From Bacterioplanoides sp965219715 (GTDB taxonomy: Bacteria; Pseudomonadota; Gammaproteobacteria; Pseudomonadales; Oceanobacteraceae): a DNA stretch of 64,000 nt. Numbering within the stretch: the stretch's first letter is position 1; every line of letters begins with the position of its first letter. The position numbers were made by a program, and so were the translations under genes. The stretch lies in NCBI RefSeq assembly GCF_965219715.1, contig NZ_OZ244785.1:3596001-3660000 (forward strand). The letters are read 5' to 3'. Below the pieces are notes generated by a model. It made no database searches. It was not told the origin of the DNA and was given only the letters and a program-made list of their open reading frames with translations. Of this stretch, positions 17,391 through 27,281 are shown in pieces.

Positions 17391-18038
17391 ATGACTCAGA
17401 AATCATCAGCACACTATCAGCGTGAATACCGCCGTCGCTTGCGCGAGTCGGGCCTGGTTAAAAAGGAAGTCTGGATTCGTCCAGAGAATGCCCGGTTGCT
17501 TGCGCAGGCTGAAAAGCGGTTGCGTGAGGTGATTCCGGCTGATGCCATTAACGAAGGAGAGTTAGTAATGACAGATGTTAAAAACACTGTGGAGCTATGG
17601 ACTGTTCATAGCCTGAAGGCTGCGCTCGAACAAGAGCCGCCATTCAGCCTGAATGAAGCCACTATTGAGTTGATTGAGGGAGCTTCGCCTTCCCTGTTGA
17701 TTGAGATGAAAGCATTTGGCGATCTGCCATTGTTTCTGACGATTGCCGGGGAGCAGATCATTGTTGAATCGGTTTTATGGCCACTGTCTGAAGTAGCCGA
17801 TGTCGCCGGGTTTAATGATGCGGTATTGCGAACCCATAAGTATTTTCCACTGTCGACCATTAGCCTGGATCTGATGTCGAATGGTGAAAGTTATTACCAC
17901 ATGTTTGGTGCGTTAAGTGCGACGTCATTGTTATCGAATGTCCTGTTCGAAATTGATATGCTTGCCAGTAACGTTATCCAGGCAACCGAGGCTTATGCCG
18001 AATTTTTAAACCAACCAGTCGCAAATGAGACGGCGTAA
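17391..18038 (+). CDS. YjfI-like DUF2170 protein with N-terminal ribbon-helix-helix-like domain
   Basis: 215 residues. Residues 1-50 (HYQREYRRRLRESGLVKKEVWIRPENARLLAQAEKRL) are basic and have the strand-helix-helix pattern of MetJ/Arc or MazE-like DNA-binding proteins. Residues 60-205 match the DUF2170/YjfI family, found next to PspA homologues in enterobacteria. ATG 17391 has no SD and may be leaderless. An in-frame ATG at 17568 has a strong AAGGAG eight bases upstream and would yield a DUF2170-only protein of 156 residues, so one gene may give two products. The DNA-binding domain and the three palindromes just upstream suggest autorepression. The next gene starts 18 bases later. Confidence 0.75.
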   Translation: MTQKSSAHYQREYRRRLRESGLVKKEVWIRPENARLLAQAEKRLREVIPADAINEGELVMTDVKNTVELWTVHSLKAALEQEPPFSLNEATIELIEGASPSLLIEMKAFGDLPLFLTIAGEQIIVESVLWPLSEVADVAGFNDAVLRTHKYFPLSTISLDLMSNGESYYHMFGALSATSLLSNVLFEIDMLASNVIQATEAYAEFLNQPVANETA

Positions 18039-18056
18039 CGCCGCGGGAGACATATT

Positions 18057-18746
18057 ATGAATCTTTGGTCAAAAATGTTGACGGCATTGCGCGGCGGGGC
18101 TCATGAAGCGGGCGAAGCGATTGTTGATACCCAGGCTCTGCGTATTCTCGATCAGGAAATCCGTGATGCCTCTGACGAGCTGAAGCGCTCTCGCGAAAGC
18201 CTGGTGGCAATTATTGCGCAACAAAAGGTCGCGGAAGAAAAAGTTTCCAAGTTGTATCAGGAAATTGCAGAGTACGAAGGTTACGCCGCCCAGGCTCTGG
18301 AAAAGAGCGATGAGGCGTTAGCACTGGAAGTGGCAGGAAAAATTGCAGATCTGGAAACGGCTCTGGCTTCTGAAGCCAGCGCAGCCCAGGGCTTCGAGCA
18401 GAATGCCAGCAAGTTAAAAGCGTCGATTTCTCTGGCTGACAACAACATTAAGAGAATGAAGCAGCAGGTTGACACGGTTAAGGCAACGGAAAGCGTTCAG
18501 CGTGCCCAGGAATCGGTATCACAACGTTATGCCGGTTCTAACAGCAAGTTGCAGACGGCGATGGATTCGCTGGAACGCTTAAAAGAAAAGCAGGCGTTAA
18601 AAGCTGCGGAATTACAGGCTTCGGAAGAATTACATAACAGCGGCCAGGAACAAACGCTGCAGGAAAAACTGCAACAAGCCGGGATTACCTCTTCAGGTCC
18701 CCAGGCAAGCGATATTCTGGAACGGATAAAGAACAAGCAAAAATAA
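18057..18746 (+). CDS. PspA/IM30-family protein (YjfJ-like)
   Basis: 229 residues, almost entirely helical coiled coil from about residue 25 to 210, as in PspA, Vipp1 and other bacterial ESCRT-III relatives. The N-terminus (MNLWSKMLTALRGGAHEAGEAIVDTQALRILDQEIRDAS) keeps the family pattern of an amphipathic helix followed by 'ilDQeIRda'. Such proteins bind stressed inner membrane, oligomerise and limit proton leakage. The partner genes here (DUF2170, flotillin, OB-fold protein, AAA+ ATPase) match the extended Psp neighbourhoods rather than pspABC. The gene follows the DUF2170 gene by 18 bases and precedes the TerB-like gene by 11. Confidence 0.85.
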   Translation: MNLWSKMLTALRGGAHEAGEAIVDTQALRILDQEIRDASDELKRSRESLVAIIAQQKVAEEKVSKLYQEIAEYEGYAAQALEKSDEALALEVAGKIADLETALASEASAAQGFEQNASKLKASISLADNNIKRMKQQVDTVKATESVQRAQESVSQRYAGSNSKLQTAMDSLERLKEKQALKAAELQASEELHNSGQEQTLQEKLQQAGITSSGPQASDILERIKNKQK

Positions 18747-18757
18747 AGGAGTGAAGT

Positions 18758-19009
18758 ATGGATGATATGACTAAGGAAAGCCGTGACTATCTGGAGATGA
18801 GCTTTAAGTCCATTCATTGTTTTACCGATGATGGCAAGCTCGTTGCCAGCGAGCTGAAAAGCATTATGGAGATTGCATTACGTGATGGTGTTGTCGATGA
18901 CAACGAAAAACGCGTATTACGCAATATCATCGGCCGAATCAAGCCGGAAGAGCTGGATGACGCGATGTTGTCCATGCTGGAAGAAATTAAAAACACGATT
19001 AGTGCTTAA
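18758..19009 (+). CDS. Small TerB-like helical protein
   Basis: 83 residues, all helical. EIALRDGVVDDNEKRVLRNII resembles the acidic helix-turn core of TerB/tellurite-resistance proteins, where a 'DG.v...E...l' pattern binds metal or packs two helical repeats; here about one repeat is present. A strong AAGGAG precedes the ATG. TerB-like proteins are thought to link membrane stress systems with ATPases, and its position between PspA and the YqiJ/flotillin pair fits such an adaptor role. Function in this operon is inferred only. Confidence 0.65.
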   Translation: MDDMTKESRDYLEMSFKSIHCFTDDGKLVASELKSIMEIALRDGVVDDNEKRVLRNIIGRIKPEELDDAMLSMLEEIKNTISA

Positions 19010-19046
19010 CCTGTTTTACCCACCAGTTCTATAAGGAAGAAGATAT

Positions 19047-19718
19047 ATGTTTGCGGTATTTCTGACCGATAAAATGGACCCGTTTTACCTCAATATATCT
19101 TCCTTCCCGACGGTAATATTTACTTTCTTTCTCTTTCTGTCTGCTTTTTATTGGCTTGTGGCCGTATTGGGGCTGGTAGATCTGGATTTTATTGATATCG
19201 ACCTTCCCGATGAGGCTGGAAATTCCGGTAATGTTGCTCACGAAGGGCTTGCCGGCGTGCTGCTTAAATTTGGTTTTAATGGTGTGCCATTAACCATCAT
19301 TATCACCTTGTGGTCCTTAACTGGCTGGTTGATTTGTTATTACCTGGTGGATTTTATTTTCCCAGTTGTGCCCGACGGCATTTTAGGATTTATAACTGGC
19401 GTTGGCATATTTATGTTGGCGTTATATACCTCTGCCTACCTGACCGGGAAACTGGTTCGACCGCTACGTCCTTTTTTCGCCAAACTGGACCAGCCATCCA
19501 ATAAAGATGTGTTAGGACAAGTCGCCATCGTTCGTACTCTGCGCCTCGACGATAGCTTCGGTGAAGTAACACTCGAGGATGGCGGTGCAGGCCTGATATT
19601 CAAAGCACGGGCAGACAGTGGTGTTTCTTTTAAGAAAGGCGATCGTGTCGTATTACTGGAATTTAAAGAAGACGAGCATTTGTTCAGAGTGATTTCTGAA
19701 GAAGAGTTTATTAACTGA
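19047..19718 (+). CDS. yqiJ: YqiJ-family membrane protein with OB-fold domain
   Basis: 223 residues. Membrane helices lie near residues 20-45, 85-110 and 115-140 (VPDGILGFITGVGIFMLALYTSAYLTGKLV). A C-terminal OB/NfeD-like beta domain follows (about 155-223: DVLGQVAIVRTLRLDDSFGEVTLEDGGAG ... GDRVVLLEF). Between them is an acidic loop. YqiJ/NfeD proteins sit beside flotillins in bacteria, and their soluble domain is thought to touch the flotillin SPFH domain. It is followed 59 bases later by the YqiK flotillin, with an AAGGAAG ribosome site before its own start. Membrane-microdomain assembly is the likely role. Confidence 0.8.
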   Translation: MFAVFLTDKMDPFYLNISSFPTVIFTFFLFLSAFYWLVAVLGLVDLDFIDIDLPDEAGNSGNVAHEGLAGVLLKFGFNGVPLTIIITLWSLTGWLICYYLVDFIFPVVPDGILGFITGVGIFMLALYTSAYLTGKLVRPLRPFFAKLDQPSNKDVLGQVAIVRTLRLDDSFGEVTLEDGGAGLIFKARADSGVSFKKGDRVVLLEFKEDEHLFRVISEEEFIN

Positions 19719-19777
19719 TTTTTAAATTTATATCGTGCTGCGAGGCACAAACAGCAATTAATTAAGGAGTTATTAAT

Positions 19778-21724
19778 ATGGCTGATTTAGCAAATATGGG
19801 TGTGTTGATGACGGTACTCTTTGTCGTTATCGGCTTTCTGGTTGGTTTTGCCGTTTTGTTTAAAGCCTTCTATGTCAAAGTCGATCAGGGTACTGCGCTG
19901 ATCATTAACGACCTGAGTCGTACACCTAAGGTGAAGTTTACCGGTGGTATGGTTATTCCGGTGATCTACCGCAAAGAATTAATGAAAATATCTTTGATCA
20001 CACTTGAAGTGGATCGTCGTGGCAAAGACGGCCTGATTTGTGCCGACAATATGCGTGCCGATATTACGGTGGCCTTTTACCTTCGTGTGAATGAAACTCA
20101 GGAAGATGTATTGCGGGTTGCTAAATCGATTGGTGCTGAACGTGCATCCGATCGTGAAGCAGTATATGACCTGTTTGCAGCAAAATTCTCTGAAGCGTTA
20201 AAAACTGTGGGTAAGCAGATCGACTTTGTTCAGCTGTTTGAGAACCGCCTGGAATTCCGTGAAAAGATCGTAGAAGTAATTGGTGATGATCTGAACGGTT
20301 ATGTGCTGGAAGATGTTGCAATCGACTATCTGGAGCAAACACCAAAAGGTGCATTAGACCCAAACAATATTCTGGATGCTGAAGGTATCAAAAAAATCAC
20401 TGAGCTGACGGCAACCCAGAATGTTGTAACCAATGAACTGGAACAAAACGAATCGTTAGCAATTAAGAAGAAAAACGTTGAAACACGTGAAGCCATGCTG
20501 GAGCTGGAGCGTCAGGAAGCGGACGCAGAAGCCAAACAGGAACGTGAAGTAGCCACCATTCGTGCTCGTGAAGAAGCCGAGACCATTAAAGTTCAGGAAG
20601 AAGAGCGCAAGAAATTTGAATCAGCCCGTATTCAGGTGCAGCAGGATCTGGCGGTTCAGGAAGAAAATCAGAAGCGTGAAGTTGAAGTAGCTGAACAAAA
20701 CCGTCAGCGTGCGGTTGTGATTGAAGTTGAAAAGGTTACCCGCGCTAAAGACCTGGAAGTCGTCGCTCGTGAACGTGAAGTGGATCTGCAGAAGATTGAA
20801 GCTGAAAAAGCGGTTGAAGTAGAGAAGAAAGAAATCGCTAACGTGATTCGTGAACGTGTGGCGGTGGATAAGACCGTTGCGGTTGAAGAAGAACGTATTA
20901 AAGAAGTTCGTGAAGTGTCTGAAGCCGATCGTCAGAAACAGATTCAGGTACTGGCAGCCGAAGCAGAAGCCGATGAGCAAAAAGTGAAGCAGGTGAAAGC
21001 CGCTGAAGCTGAAGAGCAGGCTGCGAAATTCCGTGCTGTAGAAATCACCACCATTGCCCAGGCTAACCTGGATGCCGCAGCAAAAGAAGCTGACGCCAAG
21101 AAGAAACTGGCAGAAGGTGTTCAGGCGGAACGTGCAGCACCTGGTTTAGCCGACGCTAAAGTACAGGAAGCCCGTGCTGATGCATTGGAGAAAGAAGGCC
21201 TGGCAGAAGCGTCCGTTGTTGCTGCGAAAGGTGAATCGGAAGGTAAGGCGTTACGTGAAACCGGTCTGGCCGATGCTGAAGTTATTTCTGCCAAAGGCAG
21301 CGCCGAAGCACAGGCAACCAAAGAAGTTGGTCTGGCTGAAGCGGATGTGACTCGCGAACAATTCAAAGCCGAAGCCGAAGGTCTGGTGGAGAAATTCGAT
21401 GCAATGGGCTCAATGAGCGAACAGGCACGTGATCACGAAGAATTCCGTATGAGTCTGGAAACGGCATTAAAAGAAGCCATGGCTTCGATTGAAGCAGGCA
21501 AAGACATCGCTCGCGATAATGCAGAAGTTCTGTCGACAGCTCTGCAGAAAGCCCGCATTGATATTGTTGGTGGTGAAGGTCACTTCTTCGATACCTTTGC
21601 CAAGTCTCTGTCGCTGGGTAAAGCCATCGATGGTGTTGCACAGAAGAGCAGCACTGTCAGCGGTTTATTAACCAAGCTTATGGAGCAGCAGGCGAAGGAA
21701 AAGCCTGTAAAAGACGAAGCCTGA
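19778..21724 (+). CDS. yqiK: Flotillin (YqiK/SPFH-family)
   Basis: 648 residues, longer than E. coli YqiK (553). A single N-terminal membrane helix (GVLMTVLFVVIGFLVGFAVLF) is followed by an SPFH/prohibitin domain (about 30-200, with VDRRGKDGLICADNMRADITVAFYLRV). A very long Glu/Ala/Lys/Arg-rich coiled coil (about 220-560) contains VEKK/AEAE repeats, and a C-terminal segment of about 80 residues completes the protein. Flotillins oligomerise into membrane scaffolds. The coding strand of the coiled coil is internally repetitive. The SD AAGGAG precedes the ATG. Its genetic link to PspA and a giant AAA+ ATPase suggests that membrane repair and scaffolding act together. Confidence 0.88.
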   Translation: MADLANMGVLMTVLFVVIGFLVGFAVLFKAFYVKVDQGTALIINDLSRTPKVKFTGGMVIPVIYRKELMKISLITLEVDRRGKDGLICADNMRADITVAFYLRVNETQEDVLRVAKSIGAERASDREAVYDLFAAKFSEALKTVGKQIDFVQLFENRLEFREKIVEVIGDDLNGYVLEDVAIDYLEQTPKGALDPNNILDAEGIKKITELTATQNVVTNELEQNESLAIKKKNVETREAMLELERQEADAEAKQEREVATIRAREEAETIKVQEEERKKFESARIQVQQDLAVQEENQKREVEVAEQNRQRAVVIEVEKVTRAKDLEVVAREREVDLQKIEAEKAVEVEKKEIANVIRERVAVDKTVAVEEERIKEVREVSEADRQKQIQVLAAEAEADEQKVKQVKAAEAEEQAAKFRAVEITTIAQANLDAAAKEADAKKKLAEGVQAERAAPGLADAKVQEARADALEKEGLAEASVVAAKGESEGKALRETGLADAEVISAKGSAEAQATKEVGLAEADVTREQFKAEAEGLVEKFDAMGSMSEQARDHEEFRMSLETALKEAMASIEAGKDIARDNAEVLSTALQKARIDIVGGEGHFFDTFAKSLSLGKAIDGVAQKSSTVSGLLTKLMEQQAKEKPVKDEA

Positions 21725-21840
21725 TCGGCTGATTCTGGGGAGCTGATCATTCAGCTTCTCTGATTTCTTTTCCAGAGGCTGCCTGTATCTGACGGGCAGT
21801 TGCTCTGCGTCAGTTTGAGATTTATCACAAGGATTCTGTT

Positions 21841-24800
21841 ATGACGGAACAAGATTCAGTGCCAGCAACAGGTCAGGTTGAAAACGCAGTTGCCGAAGGC
21901 GGCGCGTATGAAGTCATTCGTAAACGGTTAGTCGAGCAGGGAAAAAGCCTGTATCAGCAAACTCAGGCGTTAAACGAAGCCCGCTTAGCTGAGTTTGGTA
22001 CGTCGGAACTGAGCGTCATCTCCCGTGTGCGGGTACGTACCGAAAATAACTGCATTGCCCGGGATATGGTTCAGGTTGGTGAATACCTGTTGTTTGGTTA
22101 CAACGTATTTATTGGTCTGAAAAAAGAAACCCGTATTGAAGATGTTTTATCGTTATTCAGGTTAAAAGAGCAGGACGACAGTTATGTTCTGGAATCGGTA
22201 CCGCTGGCAAGCAGTTTTCTGGATGCCGAATCCTTCCGCAGTGATTTTCTCGAACTCTATCGTTATTACAAACAAACTAAGCTGGTCCAGCTGACACAGC
22301 GTAACGGTAAATTATTAGCTGGTTTCCAGATTGGTGATCGGCTGGAAGATATCCGGGTATTCCGTTGGTCCGTCTCTCCTGATGGCCAGGATATCCAATA
22401 TATTGATAATCGTGGTGAGCGGGATATCCAGCTGCCGGATAGTTATGACTTTGAGTGGCAGGAGACCAGCCGGGAAGATACGGTTAATGGCCGTCACCCA
22501 CACATCAATATTCTCGACAAGGTATTTGTTGAAACCATTAATGGCGACCTGACTATTAAGATTGAAAACAATACTGAAAATGGTCAGGGCATATACAGCG
22601 AACCGGTTGAGGATAAAACCCAGTCAATTGATGACGGTCGCTTTTTTTATGCCAGCGTGGGTAATCTGATCCTGCTGAAAATTCAGCCGTATCGTGAGGA
22701 GCAATGGCGCTATTTTGTCTTCAATACCTTAACCGACGCGGTTGAAAAAATTGATGGTATTGGACAGTCCTGTGTTCAGTTGCCGGAAGATCACGGTATC
22801 GTTTTTCCCGGCGGTTATTACCTGCAATCAGGGGAAGTAAAAACCTTTGATACCTCAGCCTTACCTGACGATGATAAAGAGCTGAAATACAAACGCACCA
22901 TTCGTTCTCCGAATGGCGAAGATGTGCTGTTTATCTTTTATCAGCCGGAAGATGGCCTGTTTGCCTTGTTGTCTTACAACCTGATCAGTAAATCGATGCA
23001 AAACCCGATTTATGGTCATGGTTATGCGTTGGCAGAAGATGGCAAGCTGGTTATTTTTTCTGCGGAAAATGAACCAACCCGGGTGCATCCGATGCAGATC
23101 TGGCAAACCGCTTATGTCAGTGATGATTTTGCCAGCCGTAACGAAGTGTCCCAGAGCTTTTTTGGTCGTGTTGGTAATGCGCCACTGGTTCGTGGTGTCT
23201 CCGACTTATACAGCCTGCACCGCATGATTGCCGAACAAAGCGTGTCGGCCCGTATATATGAAGAGCTGAGTAAAACGGCCAATCGCTTTTTTGATGCGCA
23301 CTACTGGATTGATGAATATTCCCGCGAGCATGAAGGTGCTGCAGACGACTCGGGTATTGCGGCTTTAATCCGGCAAGTCGCCAATACGGCTGAACTGGTT
23401 ATCGATGAATTTGAAAAAGTTCAGAGTATCCGTAGTCAGTCAGAAAAGGCGATGCAGGAAGCAGAAGAACAACAGCAAGCTTTGCTGGCAGCGGTTCGCC
23501 CGGATAACTTCCAGACGGCGGAAGAATATGTTGTGGCGTTACACAGCTTGCGTAAGCAACGTGGTCATATCGCCACAATTAAAGAATACCGTTATATCGA
23601 TACCGCACGTTTAGAGCAGCTGGACGAAGCGCTGATTCAGAATCAGGAAAGCCTGAGCGAACGTACCGTCACTTTCTTATCCGGTGAAGCCGCGTTATCG
23701 CCTTACTTCGATAAAATCGACAGCTTTAATCATGAGGTGGAACAAGCTGACAGCATCGCGACCTTATCACCCATTGTTGAAAATATTGAAGAAACAGCTT
23801 CTGGCCTGGATTTACTGTCGGAATTAATGGCGTCGCTGAAAGTCAGTGATGCGAACGTCAGAACACGCATTATTGATTCGATTTCTGAAGTGTATGCCAA
23901 GCTCAATCAGAGCAAAGCGGCGGCTAAACATAAACAGAAAAACCTCGGGTCAGAAGAAGCGGTTGCGCAGTTCTCAGCCCAGTTCAAATTATTTTCACAA
24001 AGTATTACCAATGCATTGGGGATGGCAACCACGCCGGAGCGCTGTGATGAGCAGTTATCACGCTTATTAGTACAGCTGGAAGAACTCGAAAGTCAGTTCA
24101 GTGACTATGAAGAGTTTCTCAGCGACATTATGGCAAAACGTGATGAGGTGTATCAGTCGTTCGAAAGCCATAAGCAACAATTATTGGATGAGCGTTTACG
24201 CAAAGCACAATCCGTTAGCGATGCAGCCGCGCGAATTATCGACAGTATTGAACGCCGCTCGCTGAAGTTTACCGATGCTGAGCAACTGAATACCTATTTT
24301 GCTTCCGACTCGCTGGTATTAAAAGTCCGGGATATGGTTGAGCGTCTGCGCGAGCTCGACAGCAATGTAAAAGCGGATGATGTTGAGTCTCGTTTTAAAG
24401 CGGTGAAAGAACAGGCACAACGGTCACTACGCGATAAAACTGAAATTTATGAAGACGGTGGCAACGTTATTAAGCTGGGGCCACGCCATAAATTCAGTGT
24501 GAATACCCAGGATCTGGATCTGACGATTGTGCCGCGTGATGGTGAGTTAAATATTCACCTGACAGGGACGGACTATTTTGAAGCCATTCGTAACGATGAA
24601 TTAGCCAGCTTAAAACCCTACTGGGAAATGGCGCTGGAATCTGAAACGGCTCAACTGTATCGCGGAGAGTACCTTGCCGCTCTGATTATTCAGGCAGCTG
24701 AACAAGGTGAAGATGATCTGAGTAATCAGATATTGCACCAGGCTCTGCTGGATTCTGACAACCTACTGACGCTGGTGCGCAAGTTTGCCACTCCTCGTTA

Positions 24801-27267
24801 TAAAGAAGGTTATGAAAAAGGCATTCATGATCATGATGCAGCATTAATCCTGCAGCAATTGTTGCCCGCGATGGAGAGCGCAGATTTATTACGCTTTGAT
24901 CCTCAATGCCGCTCATTGGCTCAGATTTTCTGGGCAACTATCACTGATCGTAAAATAGCGGATGACAGGCTTAAGGCCATCGCAGCTCAGAGCCAAAGCT
25001 GGTCCGAGCGTGCTCAATCTGCGTTGCAAATGCACAAGATATTTAATAGCTATCAGGCATTTACGTTATTAACTGAAGAAATCGCTGAAGCAGTGACGGC
25101 GTTTGCTGAAAACAATCAATTTGACTCCGATGCCATTCAGAATCAGCGTGCTGCGGAATATCTGGTTTATGAATTAGGCCGTGATCGTACCGAATTTATT
25201 ACCAGTAAATACGCTCAGCAGTTAGCAGAAGAATTCAAACGGTCACTGGACTCCGCCAGCTGGAAAAAACTGCAGGCCAGTCTGGATAAACTGCAAGGAC
25301 AGGTAAAACAGCAATGGCAGCTGACTCTGTCCTGGTTGTCTGCATTGGTGGATGGCAAAGGTCTCACAGACGCCGCACGTTATATTCCCGAAGCCACTGC
25401 GATCATCACCTGTGGCAAACAGATTGAACGTCGTGCCACGGAAGTGGATACCGAGCTGTCGGTTTCCGGTTTATTAGGTGACCATGCCAATATTGAATCG
25501 CAACAACTTAATGTTGCCGTGGATGAGTTTCTGCAGCGTATAGCTGACCATCAGCATCGGGTGATTCCGGGCTATCGTGGTTATCACCAGTTACGTCAAA
25601 CCATCGTAGAACAGGAAAAAGATCAGTTAAATCTGGATTCGTTTAAACCCAAACCACTGAGTTCTTTTGTCCGTAACCGCTTAATCAACGAGTCTTACCT
25701 GCCGTTAATTGGTGACAACCTGGCAAAACAAATGGGTACCATTGGCGATAACAAACGCTCAGATTTAATGGGCATGCTGATGATGATCTCGCCACCGGGT
25801 TACGGTAAAACCACATTGATGGAATACGTGGCAAGCCGCTTAGGTCTGATCTTTATGAAGATCAACTGCCCGTCGTTAGGCCATGATGTTGTTTCGCTGG
25901 ACCCTCAGCAGGCACCGGATGCAACGTCGCGTCAGGAGCTGGAAAAGCTGAATCTGGGGTTGGAAATGGGCAACAACGTGATGTTGTACCTGGATGATAT
26001 TCAGCATACCAATCCGGAATTTTTGCAGAAATTTATTTCCTTGTGTGATGGCACCCGGCGTATTGAAGGTGTCTGGCGAAATAAAACCAAAACCTACGAT
26101 ATGCGCGGTAAAAAATTCTGCGTGGTGATGGCTGGTAACCCGTATACCGAAACTGGTGAAGCCTTTCAGGTGCCTGATATGCTGGCAAACCGGGCGGATA
26201 TTTATAACCTGGGTGATATCCTCGGCGGTATGGATGAGCAGTTTGCGCTGAGTTATATCGAAAACTGTTTAACCTCGAATAGCGTCCTGGCACCGCTGGC
26301 AACGCGGGATCTGAATGACTTGTATAAAATAGTCCGTATGGTGAATGGCGAAAATATCGCCACGACGGATCTGAGCCATCAGTACAGCGGTGCGGAAATT
26401 AACGAAATTACCGAAGTGCTGAAAAAGCTGTTTGTTATTCAGGACGTCGTATTGAAAATTAACCAGCAATACATTGCTTCGGCGGCACAGTCTGATGAAT
26501 ACCGTACCGAACCGGCTTTCCGGTTACAGGGTAGTTATCGGAATATGAATAAAATGGCCGAAAAAGTATCCTCGGTAATGAATCAGAGTGAACTGATGCA
26601 AATGATTGCCGACCATTATGTTGGCGAATCTCAGCTGCTGACAAACGGCTCTGAAGAAAACCTGCTGAAACTGGCCGAGTTACGCGGCGAGCTGCAAGGT
26701 GATGATTTACAACGTTGGCAGAAAATCAAAGCCGACTTTGTTCGTGCCAAATCCATGGGCGGAGCGGACGCCGATGTCGGCAGTAAAGTGGTTACCCAGC
26801 TATATGATCTGGTCGAAAGTGTGCGCTCGCTGAGTGAATCCGGTGAACAGGATGAGCAGCTGGCGCAGGCAAAAGAAGAGTTACGCCGCAATCAGGATGC
26901 CCTCAGTCAGGCAGAGCAACAAATGCAGCAACAGGCTCAGGCCGCGCAGCTTGCGTCTCAGGAAAGCGCCAGCGCGGAACAGTTGCAGGCGCTAAATACC
27001 ACCTTGCTGCGCTTGAACAGCATGGTAGCTAATGGCATCAAACTGTTCTCGGGTAAAGCAGATAATGCACCGAACATTGAGGTGGTTAATCAACCGCTAC
27101 CCGGTTTAGATAAAATACTATCAACTCTGGCTGACACCATTGAACACAGTATTTATCCGCTGGTTCGTTCGATGGATAAGAAAATCGATATCGATTTAAA
27201 AACGCACGAAAAAATGAAAGATGTGCTGACCCAGTTAAATGAATTAAAAGCACTCAATAAAAGTTAA
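21841..27267 (+). CDS. Giant AAA+ ATPase with DUF3686-type N-terminal region
   Basis: 1808 residues. The first 400 residues are beta-rich, with propeller-like strands (DIRVFRWSVSPDGQDIQYID, RSPNGEDVLFIFY), as in DUF3686 proteins that are loosely named DNA-repair ATPases. Residues 520-860 are mostly helical or coiled coil. The AAA+ module is C-terminal: Walker A PPGYGKTT with Lys1323, Walker B MLYLDDI with Asp1385-Asp1386, and sensor-1-like VVMAGN ending at Asn1433, which resembles MoxR/AAA_5 enzymes. A further coiled coil rich in Gln lies near 1660-1720. By position it probably remodels the PspA or flotillin assembly at the membrane; direct DNA repair is not supported. AAGGA lies seven bases before the ATG. 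Confidence 0.82.
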   Translation: MTEQDSVPATGQVENAVAEGGAYEVIRKRLVEQGKSLYQQTQALNEARLAEFGTSELSVISRVRVRTENNCIARDMVQVGEYLLFGYNVFIGLKKETRIEDVLSLFRLKEQDDSYVLESVPLASSFLDAESFRSDFLELYRYYKQTKLVQLTQRNGKLLAGFQIGDRLEDIRVFRWSVSPDGQDIQYIDNRGERDIQLPDSYDFEWQETSREDTVNGRHPHINILDKVFVETINGDLTIKIENNTENGQGIYSEPVEDKTQSIDDGRFFYASVGNLILLKIQPYREEQWRYFVFNTLTDAVEKIDGIGQSCVQLPEDHGIVFPGGYYLQSGEVKTFDTSALPDDDKELKYKRTIRSPNGEDVLFIFYQPEDGLFALLSYNLISKSMQNPIYGHGYALAEDGKLVIFSAENEPTRVHPMQIWQTAYVSDDFASRNEVSQSFFGRVGNAPLVRGVSDLYSLHRMIAEQSVSARIYEELSKTANRFFDAHYWIDEYSREHEGAADDSGIAALIRQVANTAELVIDEFEKVQSIRSQSEKAMQEAEEQQQALLAAVRPDNFQTAEEYVVALHSLRKQRGHIATIKEYRYIDTARLEQLDEALIQNQESLSERTVTFLSGEAALSPYFDKIDSFNHEVEQADSIATLSPIVENIEETASGLDLLSELMASLKVSDANVRTRIIDSISEVYAKLNQSKAAAKHKQKNLGSEEAVAQFSAQFKLFSQSITNALGMATTPERCDEQLSRLLVQLEELESQFSDYEEFLSDIMAKRDEVYQSFESHKQQLLDERLRKAQSVSDAAARIIDSIERRSLKFTDAEQLNTYFASDSLVLKVRDMVERLRELDSNVKADDVESRFKAVKEQAQRSLRDKTEIYEDGGNVIKLGPRHKFSVNTQDLDLTIVPRDGELNIHLTGTDYFEAIRNDELASLKPYWEMALESETAQLYRGEYLAALIIQAAEQGEDDLSNQILHQALLDSDNLLTLVRKFATPRYKEGYEKGIHDHDAALILQQLLPAMESADLLRFDPQCRSLAQIFWATITDRKIADDRLKAIAAQSQSWSERAQSALQMHKIFNSYQAFTLLTEEIAEAVTAFAENNQFDSDAIQNQRAAEYLVYELGRDRTEFITSKYAQQLAEEFKRSLDSASWKKLQASLDKLQGQVKQQWQLTLSWLSALVDGKGLTDAARYIPEATAIITCGKQIERRATEVDTELSVSGLLGDHANIESQQLNVAVDEFLQRIADHQHRVIPGYRGYHQLRQTIVEQEKDQLNLDSFKPKPLSSFVRNRLINESYLPLIGDNLAKQMGTIGDNKRSDLMGMLMMISPPGYGKTTLMEYVASRLGLIFMKINCPSLGHDVVSLDPQQAPDATSRQELEKLNLGLEMGNNVMLYLDDIQHTNPEFLQKFISLCDGTRRIEGVWRNKTKTYDMRGKKFCVVMAGNPYTETGEAFQVPDMLANRADIYNLGDILGGMDEQFALSYIENCLTSNSVLAPLATRDLNDLYKIVRMVNGENIATTDLSHQYSGAEINEITEVLKKLFVIQDVVLKINQQYIASAAQSDEYRTEPAFRLQGSYRNMNKMAEKVSSVMNQSELMQMIADHYVGESQLLTNGSEENLLKLAELRGELQGDDLQRWQKIKADFVRAKSMGGADADVGSKVVTQLYDLVESVRSLSESGEQDEQLAQAKEELRRNQDALSQAEQQMQQQAQAAQLASQESASAEQLQALNTTLLRLNSMVANGIKLFSGKADNAPNIEVVNQPLPGLDKILSTLADTIEHSIYPLVRSMDKKIDIDLKTHEKMKDVLTQLNELKALNKS

Positions 27268-27281
27268 TAGCGGAGGCGAAT

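Noticed and set aside
21841..27267. A DNA-repair role for the giant ATPase, as its family name suggests
   Set aside because: The AAA+ module and gene context (PspA, flotillin, OB-fold membrane protein) point to membrane-linked remodelling; no nuclease, helicase or DNA-binding motif was seen.
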